DNA of 7,980 bases from an uncultured Eubacteriales bacterium (GTDB taxonomy: Bacteria; Bacillota; Clostridia; Oscillospirales; Butyricicoccaceae): contig USML01000082.1 in the NCBI GenBank assembly GCA_900555855.1, positions 1-7,980 of the forward strand. Direction: 5' to 3'. The position numbers were made by a program, and so were the translations under genes. The notes under the pieces were generated by a model. It did no database searches and was not told the DNA's origin. It saw nothing but the letters and a program-made list of their open reading frames with translations. Numbering within the stretch: position 1 is the first letter of the stretch; every line of letters starts with the position of its first letter. Of the stretch, positions 1 to 5,517 are shown in pieces.

Positions 1-346
1 TCGTTCTCTCCGGGAACTGCTCGCGCAGCTCCGCAGCGGCGATCTCCGACGAGGCGTAGGAGCCGCTGATGCCGGAGGACATACCGACGAAAAGAATGTC
101 CTTTCCGGCCAGAAGCAGCGGCAGGAAGGTGTCACGATAGCGCTGCGGCGGGATCTGCGAGGTCGTGATGCGCGTACCGCTGCGCAGGATACCGTAATAG
201 GCCGGGCCGTCGAAGGACTCCGTGTCCATGCAGGCGTATTCCTGACCGTTGATATGGTAGGTGAAGGGAATCACCTCGACGCCGTGCTCCTTGAGATAGG
301 GCGTGGGGAGATTGGAAGATGTGTCCGTTACGATTACAAAGCTCAT
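1..346 (-). CDS. DegV family protein, N-terminal part (runs off the left edge)
   Basis: The first 115 codons of a minus-strand gene are present; the C-terminal lobe lies outside the window. DegV-family proteins bind fatty acids in a two-lobed fold, and in Firmicutes some serve as the fatty-acid-binding partner (FakB) of fatty acid kinase FakA. The family's hallmarks are visible: an N-terminal beta strand followed by TDTSSNLP (residues about 7-14), the TTSQIPP segment (about 63-69) that lines the ligand site, and SSGISGSY (about 92-99). The ATG at 346-344 is preceded by TGGAGG at 352-357 (reverse strand) with suitable spacing, which fixes the start. The gene diverges from the DUF1836-ArgB chimera, and the two share about 155 bases of intergenic DNA. 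The family call is firm. Whether this protein is a true FakB cannot be told from the fragment. Confidence 0.9.
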   Translation of the reverse strand, partial: MSFVIVTDTSSNLPTPYLKEHGVEVIPFTYHINGQEYACMDTESFDGPAYYGILRSGTRITTSQIPPQRYRDTFLPLLLAGKDILFVGMSSGISGSYASSEIAAAELREQFPERT

Positions 347-380
347 GTCAGCCTCCAATATATCTAATGCGTGAAATTAG

Positions 381-407
381 ATTATCATGTATCATGGGCA
401 AAGTCAA
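381..407 (-). promoter_or_regulatory. Possible promoter of the degV-like gene
   Basis: On the minus strand, TTGACT (407-402) is followed 15 bases later by GATAAT (386-381), about 35 bases upstream of the DegV start. The hexamers are good but the spacer is short for sigma-A. Nothing better is visible in the interval. Confidence 0.4.
383..396. repeat. Tandem 7-base direct repeat TATCATG x2
   Basis: TATCATG occurs twice back to back (383-389 and 390-396), within the spacer of the presumed degV promoter and upstream of the divergent promoter. A short inverted repeat, TCTAAT/ATTAGA (363-368 and 376-381), lies beside it. Either could be a regulator site, but both are short enough to arise by chance in this AT-rich stretch. 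Confidence 0.3.
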
Positions 408-428
408 TTACGGAATTGTAAATTTATC

Positions 429-456
429 TTGCCATTGAGACGATATGTGCTATAAT
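429..456 (+). promoter_or_regulatory. Sigma-A promoter of the DUF1836-ArgB chimera and argD
   Basis: TTGCCA (429-434), a 16-base spacer, then TATAAT (451-456), preceded by TG at 448-449 as an extended -10. The expected transcript start is near 463, just upstream of the ribosome binding site at 489-495. No terminator separates the chimera from argD, so this promoter probably transcribes both. Confidence 0.75.
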
Positions 457-501
457 AGGCAGTGGAAACTACGGATCGTCTTACGAAATGGAGTGTGGGC
501 C

Positions 502-1335
502 ATGAGCTATGACAACCGCCTGACTGCGGGGAAGCTTCGCCGCTGGGAGAAGTTTTTGCAGGATTACCGTCTGCCGAAATGGGAGGATATCCCGGACTTC
601 GGCCTTTACATGGAACAGGTGCTGGCGCTGCTGCGGCAGTATCTGGACTATCTGCCGCCGGAGCTGAAGGAGGAGCAGTTTATCACGGCGGCGACCATCA
701 ATAATTATGTGCGCAACCGGTTCATGCCGGAGCCGTGCCGGAAAAAGTATTACCGCATCCATATTGCATACCTCATCATGATCTGTACGCTCAAGCAGAG
801 CCTGCGGCTGTCGATGCTGCAGACGCTCCTGCCGGGCGATCTTGCGGAGGAGGACGTCAAAAAGGCCTACGCCGCGTTTGCCCTGCGCCACCAGCGGTGC
901 GCGAAATACTTCATCGAGCAGGTCCGTCTGACGGCCGCCGCCATGTTCGACCGCGAGGTCACGACGGAGCTGAACGTCCGCGACACGCCGGAGATGATCG
1001 TCTCCGCCGCGATCTTAAGCGGCTTCACGAACCTGTTTGCGGAAAAGCTCATGCTGCTGACGGATATCGAGGGGCTCTGCAACGATATTCAGGCCCGGGA
1101 TGTGATCTCCTATCTGAATGTGGCGGATGTCCCCGCCCTGAAGGAGAAGGGGACCATCTCCGGCGGCATGATCCCCAAGGTGGACTGCTGCGTGCAGGCC
1201 GTCCGGGAGGGCGTCGCCAGCGTCCATATCATCGACGGACGCCAGCCCCACAGCATCCTGTATGAAGCCTTCTCCCCGGAAGGCTCCGGCACCACGGTAG
1301 GGGCCCAGCGGCCCAGCGTGGGCATCAAATGGTAA
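502..1335 (+). CDS. Chimeric protein: DUF1836 helix-turn-helix protein fused to C-terminal half of acetylglutamate kinase
   Basis: The product is 277 aa. Residues 1 to about 180 match DUF1836, a Firmicutes family with a MerR-like DNA-binding fold: W27 and the IPDFGLYMEQV segment (30-40), then the INNYVRNRFMPEP helix-turn-helix region (66-78) and KKYY (81-84). From about residue 180 the protein reads as the C-terminal part of ArgB: KLMLLTDIEGL (182-192), ISGGMIPKV (219-227) and HIIDGRQPHSIL (242-253). D188 and K226 correspond to the conserved Asp and Lys of the kinase site. The N-terminal half of ArgB, with its glycine-rich loop, first catalytic lysine and N-acetylglutamate site, is absent, so kinase activity is not expected. 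The ATG at 502 is chosen because TGGAGTG (489-495) precedes it; an in-frame ATG at 445 lies upstream of the -10 box. The fusion could be a real deletion product or a misassembly; a DNA-binding role for the first part is inference. Confidence 0.8.
   Translation: MSYDNRLTAGKLRRWEKFLQDYRLPKWEDIPDFGLYMEQVLALLRQYLDYLPPELKEEQFITAATINNYVRNRFMPEPCRKKYYRIHIAYLIMICTLKQSLRLSMLQTLLPGDLAEEDVKKAYAAFALRHQRCAKYFIEQVRLTAAAMFDREVTTELNVRDTPEMIVSAAILSGFTNLFAEKLMLLTDIEGLCNDIQARDVISYLNVADVPALKEKGTISGGMIPKVDCCVQAVREGVASVHIIDGRQPHSILYEAFSPEGSGTTVGAQRPSVGIKW
1039..1335 (+). pseudogene. argB: argB remnant: acetylglutamate kinase C-terminal segment inside the chimeric gene
   Basis: This part of the chimera encodes roughly the last third of acetylglutamate kinase, the second enzyme of arginine biosynthesis. 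The nucleotide-binding TDIEG and GGMIPK motifs and the HIIDGR...H segment typical of the ArgB C-terminus are intact, and there are no internal stops. The true ArgB end (usually just after a GTM or GTT motif) is followed by about 11 extra residues. argD lies 22 bases downstream, which is the normal argB-argD order and supports orthology. The N-terminal domain is missing, so as a kinase it is broken. Confidence 0.8.
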
Positions 1336-1357
1336 AAAATAAGAGGAGGATATCATC

Positions 1358-2581
1358 ATGATCCAGCGGTATCAGACCAACGCCGAAGTCATCGCGGCCG
1401 GCGATCAGTATCTTTACGGCAACCATATCCGTATGCCCCTGTCCATCGAGCGGGGCGAGGGCGCTTATGTTTTTGACAAGGACGGCAACCGGTATCTGGA
1501 TTTCATCGGCGGCATCGCCGTCAACGGCCTGGGCCACTGCCACCCCGCCATCGTCAAGTGCCTGGAGGAGCGGGCCCACACCATCCTGCACTGCTCCAAT
1601 TATTTTTATAATGAGCCCGCCGTCCAGACAGCCCGCCTCATCGTGGAAAATAGCTGCTTCGACAAGGTCCTCTTTGCCAATTCCGGCGCGGAGGCCAACG
1701 AGGGCCAGATCAAGCTGGCCCGGAAATATGCCAAGGACCACGGCCATCCCGAGCGCTTCGTGGTCATCACCATGAAGGAATCCTTCCACGGCCGCACGCT
1801 GGCCACCTGTACCGCCACCGGCCAGTATCCCGTCCACCGCTATTTCGAGCCCCTGCCCGACGGCTTCCGCTATGCGGAGTTCAACAATCTGGATTCCGTC
1901 AAGGCCATCATGGACGAATATGTCTGCGCCATCCTCACTGAGCCGGTGCAGGGCGAGGGCGGCGTGCGCCCCGCCAGCCGGGAGTTTCTGCAGGGCCTGC
2001 GGGAGCTTTGCGACGAGAAGGGCATTCTGCTGATGTTTGACGAGGTGCAGGTAGGCTCCGGCCGTACGGGCAAGCTCTTCGCCCATCAGTATTACGGCGT
2101 GGAGCCGGACACCTGCTCCATGGCAAAGGCGCTGGGCTCCGGCGTGCCCATTGCCGCCGTCTGCGCCAAAGGCGAGGCTGCCAAGGTCCTGACGCCCGGC
2201 ACCCATGGCTCCACCTTTGCCGGCGGGCCGCTGGCCTGCGCCCTGGCCGCCACGACGCTGGATGTGATGCTCAACGAGGGCGTTTTGGACAACTGTGCCG
2301 AAATGGGAGAGTATTTTCGTCAGCAGGCCCATGAGGTCATCGAGAAACACCATCCCAACGCCATTCAGGAGATCCGCGGCCTTGGCCTGATCGACGGCAT
2401 CCAGCTGAAGCACCCCTCCGGCCAGCCGGTGGTAGACCTGTGCTTCCAGGATTCCAAGGTCCTGATCAACAACACCGCCGGCAATGTGCTGCGCTTCATC
2501 CCGCCGCTGATCGTCGGGAAAGAGGAGATCGACATCGTCATCAAGGCGGTGGACGACGCCATGACCAAGCTGGGCTGGTAA
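1358..2581 (+). CDS. argD: Acetylornithine aminotransferase
   Basis: This 407-aa class III aminotransferase needs pyridoxal phosphate. ArgD moves an amino group from glutamate to N-acetylglutamate semialdehyde, giving N-acetylornithine in arginine synthesis. Visible landmarks in order: FIGGIAVNGLGHCHP (49-63), the cofactor-phosphate motif SGAEANEG (109-116), SFHGRT (142-147), TEPVQGEGG (194-202), FDEVQVGSGRTG (227-238) with D228 contacting the pyridine nitrogen, the Schiff-base lysine K257 in SMAKALG, and HGSTFAGGPLAC (283-294). Length and motifs are complete. AGAGGAGG (1342-1349) sits 8 bases before the ATG. The ArgB-derived tail just upstream supports ArgD over other class III aminotransferases such as ornithine or GABA aminotransferases. 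Family members can also act on succinyldiaminopimelate, so a dual role is possible. Confidence 0.9.
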   Translation: MIQRYQTNAEVIAAGDQYLYGNHIRMPLSIERGEGAYVFDKDGNRYLDFIGGIAVNGLGHCHPAIVKCLEERAHTILHCSNYFYNEPAVQTARLIVENSCFDKVLFANSGAEANEGQIKLARKYAKDHGHPERFVVITMKESFHGRTLATCTATGQYPVHRYFEPLPDGFRYAEFNNLDSVKAIMDEYVCAILTEPVQGEGGVRPASREFLQGLRELCDEKGILLMFDEVQVGSGRTGKLFAHQYYGVEPDTCSMAKALGSGVPIAAVCAKGEAAKVLTPGTHGSTFAGGPLACALAATTLDVMLNEGVLDNCAEMGEYFRQQAHEVIEKHHPNAIQEIRGLGLIDGIQLKHPSGQPVVDLCFQDSKVLINNTAGNVLRFIPPLIVGKEEIDIVIKAVDDAMTKLGW

Positions 2582-2615
2582 GCCGAAAAGCACATCGCCT
2601 AATCGGAATCGCTTT

Positions 2616-2645
2616 GCAGCGCCGCATTTGCGGCGCTGCTTTTTT
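2616..2645 (+). terminator. Intrinsic terminator after argD
   Basis: A perfect 10-bp stem (GCAGCGCCGC at 2616-2625 with its complement at 2630-2639), an ATTT loop and six Ts (2640-2645). It ends the chimera-argD transcript 35 bases after the argD stop. Confidence 0.95.
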
Positions 2646-2686
2646 GCTGCGGGCGAAAAAAGAAAGGGTTTGTCGGTAAAATTTCG

Positions 2687-2731
2687 TTTTTCCGGATTTT
2701 TTTCCATTTTTCCCTTTACAAATCCGAAAAA
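2687..2731. repeat. Imperfect inverted repeat around the transporter promoter -35 box
   Basis: TTTTTCCGGATTT (2687-2699) is complementary, apart from one extra C, to AAATCCGAAAAA (2720-2731). The right arm overlaps the last base of the -35 box and the promoter spacer, so a bound repressor would block polymerase. The AT-rich context weakens the case, and no regulator gene adjoins it. Confidence 0.35.
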
Positions 2732-2743
2732 TGTGTGTATTCT
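2715..2743 (+). promoter_or_regulatory. Sigma-A promoter of the NSS transporter gene
   Basis: TTTACA (2715-2720), a 17-base spacer and TATTCT (2738-2743), downstream of the argD terminator. It implies a leader of about 90 bases before the start codon at 2840; no riboswitch was recognised in that leader. Confidence 0.65.
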
Positions 2744-2839
2744 TAGAAATAGCTTACTTTTATGCTTTAGCAGGTTTGTATGTTAAAGGAATGTCAAGGT
2801 CAGATCTGCGCCGGAAGCACAGGAAAGAGAGGAAACCAT

Positions 2840-4276
2840 ATGGACGAGACAAGATCCTCCCGCGCACAGTGGGGGAGTAAATTCGGCTTTCTGATGGCGG
2901 CCATCGGCTCCGCCGTGGGCCTGGGAAACATCTGGGGCTTTCCCTTCAAGATGGGGCAAAACGGCGGCTTCGCCTTCCTGCTGGTTTATCTCGTACTGGC
3001 AGTATTCGTTGGCTATATCATCATGAATTCCGAGCTGGCCCTGGGCCGCAGGACGGGCAAGGGCATCATCGGCGCTTACCACACAGCCAGCCGCCGCTTC
3101 CGGTGGGTCGGCATGCTGGGGGTTATTTCTCCCTTCCTGATCCTGATGTTCTACTGCGTTCTGGGCGCATACTGCATGCAGTATATGTTCCTGAACTTTG
3201 CGGAGCTGGCCATGGGCGTTTATTCCAAGTCCGCCATGACGGGCGCGGATTCCTTCCTTGCCATGATCACCAATCCCTTCGGCTGCATCATCTTTACGCT
3301 GATCTTCGTCCTGATGAACATTCTCGTGGTCCGCGGCGGCGTTTCCGAGGGCATTGAGAAGTTCAACAAGGTGGGCATGCCTGCGCTGTTCGTCATGCTG
3401 CTGATCATCATCGGCCGGTCTGTCACGCTGGACGGTGCCGCCGAGGGCTTGAAGTTCATGTTTACTCCCAACTTTGAGCCATTTTCCAGTTTCAAGGGCT
3501 TTATCAGCGTTTTGGCCGCTGCAGGCGGACAGATGTTTTTCTCCCTGTCTCTGGCCATGGGCGCAATGATCACCTACGGTTCTTATCTCTCCAAAAATGA
3601 GAGCATCACCAAAAACTCTCTGGTCATTGTGGCCTGCGACACGCTGGTGGCGCTGATGGCCGGTCTGGCCGTCATCCCCGCGGCCTTCGCCCTGGGCGGA
3701 GACGGCGCAGCCATGGCCGGCCCAAAGCTTTTGTTCATCACCATGCAGGATGTGTTCTCCCACATGGGCAAGATCGGCCCGGTGTTCGGCATCATCTTCT
3801 ATGGGCTGGTGATCATCGCGGCTCTGTCCTCCTCCATCTCGCTGGTGGAGGTGCTGGTGACCTATCTTTCTGACCGGGCCGAGCAGAAGGGCAAAAAGGC
3901 CAACCGGAGCCGGATCACCTGGATCGTCAGCGCTCTGTTTGCCATCGGCGCGGTGCTGGTGGCCTGGGACGGTCTGGGCGCTAACGGGCTTTGGGTGCCC
4001 TTCCAGAACACGCTGGGCATCGTGGGCGAGTTCAACGACTGCTGGCTGGACTTTCTGGGCTGCATCGCCGAGGGCATTGCCATGCCGCTGGGCGCTTTGT
4101 TCATGTCCATCATGATCGGATGGGAGCTGAAGCCAAGCTATGTGCTGGAGGAGATCGGCCAGACCCGCATCTCCCGCTTCTATTCCTTCTGCATCCGCTT
4201 TGTCTGTCCGGTCACCATGCTGCTGGTACTGGCTGGGCAGCTGGACAACTTCTTTAAGCTGGGCTGGTTCAAATAA
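2840..4276 (+). CDS. Sodium:neurotransmitter symporter (NSS/SNF) family transporter
   Basis: This 478-aa membrane protein belongs to the LeuT/NSS family, which imports amino acids or related amines with sodium. The TM1 signature GSAVGLGN (23-30) is followed by IWGFPFKMGQNGG (31-43). TM6 holds FFSLSLAMGAMITYGSYL (233-250), and TM8 has AALSSSIS (327-334), where S330 and S331 fit the Na2 sodium site. About eleven membrane helices can be drawn, ending near 470; lack of a twelfth is usual for bacterial NSS proteins. G33 stands where LeuT has the extracellular-gate Arg30, although the partner Asp appears kept (D404 in CWLDF). An in-frame ATG at 2780 adds 20 polar residues unlike the family; the ATG at 2840 has GAGAGGA (2827-2833) before it and begins the usual short N-terminus. 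The substrate cannot be assigned. Nearness to argD is not proof of a link, because a terminator and a new promoter separate them. Confidence 0.92.
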   Translation: MDETRSSRAQWGSKFGFLMAAIGSAVGLGNIWGFPFKMGQNGGFAFLLVYLVLAVFVGYIIMNSELALGRRTGKGIIGAYHTASRRFRWVGMLGVISPFLILMFYCVLGAYCMQYMFLNFAELAMGVYSKSAMTGADSFLAMITNPFGCIIFTLIFVLMNILVVRGGVSEGIEKFNKVGMPALFVMLLIIIGRSVTLDGAAEGLKFMFTPNFEPFSSFKGFISVLAAAGGQMFFSLSLAMGAMITYGSYLSKNESITKNSLVIVACDTLVALMAGLAVIPAAFALGGDGAAMAGPKLLFITMQDVFSHMGKIGPVFGIIFYGLVIIAALSSSISLVEVLVTYLSDRAEQKGKKANRSRITWIVSALFAIGAVLVAWDGLGANGLWVPFQNTLGIVGEFNDCWLDFLGCIAEGIAMPLGALFMSIMIGWELKPSYVLEEIGQTRISRFYSFCIRFVCPVTMLLVLAGQLDNFFKLGWFK

Positions 4277-4299
4277 GCCTGGGCATCGCGTTCAGACAG

Positions 4300-4333
4300 G
4301 CGCCTGATATCCGCTGCGGTATCGGGCGCTTTT
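4300..4333 (+). terminator. Intrinsic terminator after the transporter gene
   Basis: GCGCCTGATA (4300-4309) pairs with TATCGGGCGC (4320-4329) with one G-T wobble, and the loop can fold further. TTTT (4330-4333) follows. It lies 23 bases after the transporter stop. Confidence 0.8.
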
Positions 4334-4349
4334 CCCTTGCAAAAAGCGC

Positions 4350-4377
4350 TTGACATTCTCAAAAATGAGAATATAAT
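4350..4377 (+). promoter_or_regulatory. Consensus sigma-A promoter of the regulator operon
   Basis: TTGACA (4350-4355), a 16-base spacer and TATAAT (4372-4377) match both consensus hexamers perfectly. Transcription should start near 4384, upstream of the ribosome binding site at 4396-4401. Both consensus boxes make it likely to need repression. Confidence 0.9.
4355..4372. promoter_or_regulatory. Palindromic operator filling the promoter spacer
   Basis: TTCTCA (4356-4361), AAAA and TGAGAA (4366-4371) form a perfect dyad that fills the 16-base spacer exactly; the flanking A and T extend it to 7 bp per arm. A dimeric regulator bound here would exclude RNA polymerase. The adjacent winged-helix gene is the obvious candidate, which implies negative autoregulation (inference). 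Confidence 0.7.
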
Positions 4378-4411
4378 AAAAAGGAAGAACGATCCGGGGA
4401 GTAGTGATACG

Positions 4412-4951
4412 ATGGAAATGGCAAAGTTCTTGATGAATCCTGTCCGGCAGAGGATCTTTCAATATCTCCTGACCCATGGAACGGGCACGGTCAAGGAGAT
4501 CCGCAGGGCGATCCCGGATGTTTCGGGCGCAAGCCTGTATCGCCATATCAAGCAGATGACGGAGCGCTCCATCCTGCAGGTGGTGGGGGAAAACCGGATC
4601 CGCGGAACGGTGGAAAGCGTCTACCGGCTGAATAAGGACGCGCTGGAGCTGGACGATCCGGAGGGCGCAGCCGTTCAGCTGGTGCTGCTGAGCATCAGCG
4701 CCGCCTTTGCAAATTACTTTTCCGGCGGCCAGGCCGATCCGAAAAAGGACCTGTACCTGCTGGACACCTGCACGCTGAAGCTGACGGACGAAGCCTTCCT
4801 GCGCTTCCTTTCAGAGCTCCGCCAGCTGGCGCTGCGGTATATGGACGAGCCGGTTTGCGAAGCCGCAAAAACAAGGCAGATCACCCTGATCTCCGCCCCG
4901 CCGGCGGAGCAGGAAAAGCCCGGCGGACAAAAAATTGCAGAGCATCATTGA
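4412..4951 (+). CDS. Winged helix-turn-helix transcriptional regulator (ArsR-like)
   Basis: The product is 179 aa. The N-terminal part (about 5-75) is a winged helix-turn-helix: FLMNPVRQRIFQYLL (6-20) is the typical first helix of ArsR-like regulators, SGASLYRHIKQMTERSIL (38-55) contains the recognition helix, and ENRIRGTVESVYRL (60-73) forms the wing. The rest (about 85-165) is a helical domain of unknown ligand. No ArsR metal-binding Cys/His cluster is evident, so metal sensing is not supported. The start at 4412 is preferred because GGGGAG (4396-4401) precedes it and because the longer frame from 4337 would begin upstream of the -35 box. A perfect palindrome in its own promoter suggests that it represses itself and perhaps the four genes downstream. 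The exact subfamily is uncertain. Confidence 0.85.
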   Translation: MEMAKFLMNPVRQRIFQYLLTHGTGTVKEIRRAIPDVSGASLYRHIKQMTERSILQVVGENRIRGTVESVYRLNKDALELDDPEGAAVQLVLLSISAAFANYFSGGQADPKKDLYLLDTCTLKLTDEAFLRFLSELRQLALRYMDEPVCEAAKTRQITLISAPPAEQEKPGGQKIAEHH

Positions 4952-4966
4952 AAAGCCAGACGCAGA

Positions 4967-5020
4967 GACGCAGAGCTGATCCCGAGGAAAACGGATCCGT
5001 TCTGCGTCATTTGCTTTTTT
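4967..5020 (+). terminator. Terminator-like hairpin between the regulator and the downstream genes, possible attenuator
   Basis: GACGCAGA (4967-4974) pairs with TCTGCGTC (5001-5008), and inside it GATCC (4978-4982) pairs with GGATC (4993-4997) across a 10-base loop. ATTTGC and six Ts (5015-5020) follow. No promoter is visible between it and the next start at 5040, so some transcripts must read through. GACGCAGA also occurs just upstream as a direct repeat (4959-4966). Confidence 0.65.
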
Positions 5021-5039
5021 CAGGAAAGGGGAGAGCGGG

Positions 5040-5312
5040 ATGAAAAAAACCGTCAGACTGCTGGCGGCGCTGTGGTATCTGGCGGGCAAGCTCCAGGCCG
5101 GGCGGCAGTATTCGGAGCCGGAGATCAATGCGCTGCTGGACGAATGGACGCTGTTTCACGACCCGGCCACGCTCCGGCGGGAGCTTTATAACAAAAGGCT
5201 TCTGGACAGGACGGCAGACTGCAGCCGCTACTGGAAGGAAGAAAGCGCGCCTACGCTGGAAGCGTTTCTGGCGCAGTATCTCTCAGCGGTGCGGCCCTGT
5301 GAGCAAGTATGA
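5040..5312 (+). CDS. DUF2087 domain protein
   Basis: This is a 90-aa protein that is almost entirely a DUF2087 domain: GRQYSEPEINALLD (21-34), then DPATLRRELYNKRLLDR (41-57) and SRYW (62-65), the pattern typical of the family. The domain is small and helical. It is often attached to ArsR-type regulators or acetyltransferases, and its biochemical role is unknown. Here it stands alone, directly downstream of an ArsR-like regulator gene, as if the usual two-domain protein had been split; this is inference. GGGGAG (5028-5033) precedes the ATG. Its 3' end overlaps the next gene by 14 bases, so the two are probably translationally coupled. Confidence 0.82.
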   Translation: MKKTVRLLAALWYLAGKLQAGRQYSEPEINALLDEWTLFHDPATLRRELYNKRLLDRTADCSRYWKEESAPTLEAFLAQYLSAVRPCEQV

Positions 5313-5517
5313 CGCCCTTTGGGCTTACCTGCAGAAAAGCGGCCGTCCGCGGCTGGTCCTGACCTTTGCGCAGATCGGGCAGATCGCCGGCGTACCGCTG
5401 GACCATGCGTTTTTACGATGCAAAAAAGAGCTTTGCGCCTATGGCTACGCGGTGGAAAAGATCTCCCTGAAGGCGCAGATCGTGGCGTTTGTCAGGTGGG
5501 AGGAGGAATCTGTATGA
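5299..5517 (+). CDS. Small conserved protein, GTG start (DUF7662-like)
   Basis: The product is 72 aa. The true start is probably the GTG at 5299, where the sequence becomes protein-like (SKYDALWAYLQKSG). The 57 codons upstream in this frame are an Arg/Trp-rich shadow of the DUF2087 gene. Residues such as YDALWAYL (4-11), LTFAQIGQIAGVPLDHAFL (about 20-38) and ELCAYGYAVEKIS (about 42-54) resemble small proteins carrying the DUF7662 fold, recalled from memory. No enzyme motif or membrane segment is seen. It overlaps the previous gene by 14 bases and the next by 4 (ATGA), with no strong ribosome binding site of its own, so it probably depends on translational coupling. The function is unknown. 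Confidence 0.7.
   Translation: MSKYDALWAYLQKSGRPRLVLTFAQIGQIAGVPLDHAFLRCKKELCAYGYAVEKISLKAQIVAFVRWEEESV

Noticed and set aside
445..501. Upstream ATG start for the DUF1836-ArgB gene
   Set aside because: This ATG lies upstream of the -10 box of the promoter, so it would not be in the mRNA. The ATG at 502 has a ribosome binding site.
735..1265. 176-codon plus-strand frame inside the DUF1836-ArgB gene
   Set aside because: It is a shifted frame with Arg/Pro/Gly-rich composition, while the other frame shows recognisable DUF1836 and ArgB motifs.
1325..2707. 460-codon open frame on the minus strand opposite argD
   Set aside because: It is antisense to a gene with full ArgD motifs, has a low-complexity Gly/Ala/Asp/His composition typical of GC-rich shadows, and runs through the terminator.
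2780..2839. Upstream ATG start for the NSS transporter
   Set aside because: It adds 20 residues not seen in the family and has a weaker ribosome binding site than the ATG at 2840.
2783..3763. 326-codon minus-strand frame opposite the transporter
   Set aside because: It is antisense to clear membrane-helix coding, is rich in His, Gln and Ala, and has no recognisable domain.
4337..4411. Upstream ATG start for the winged-helix regulator
   Set aside because: It precedes the -35 box of the consensus promoter and is therefore not transcribed from it.
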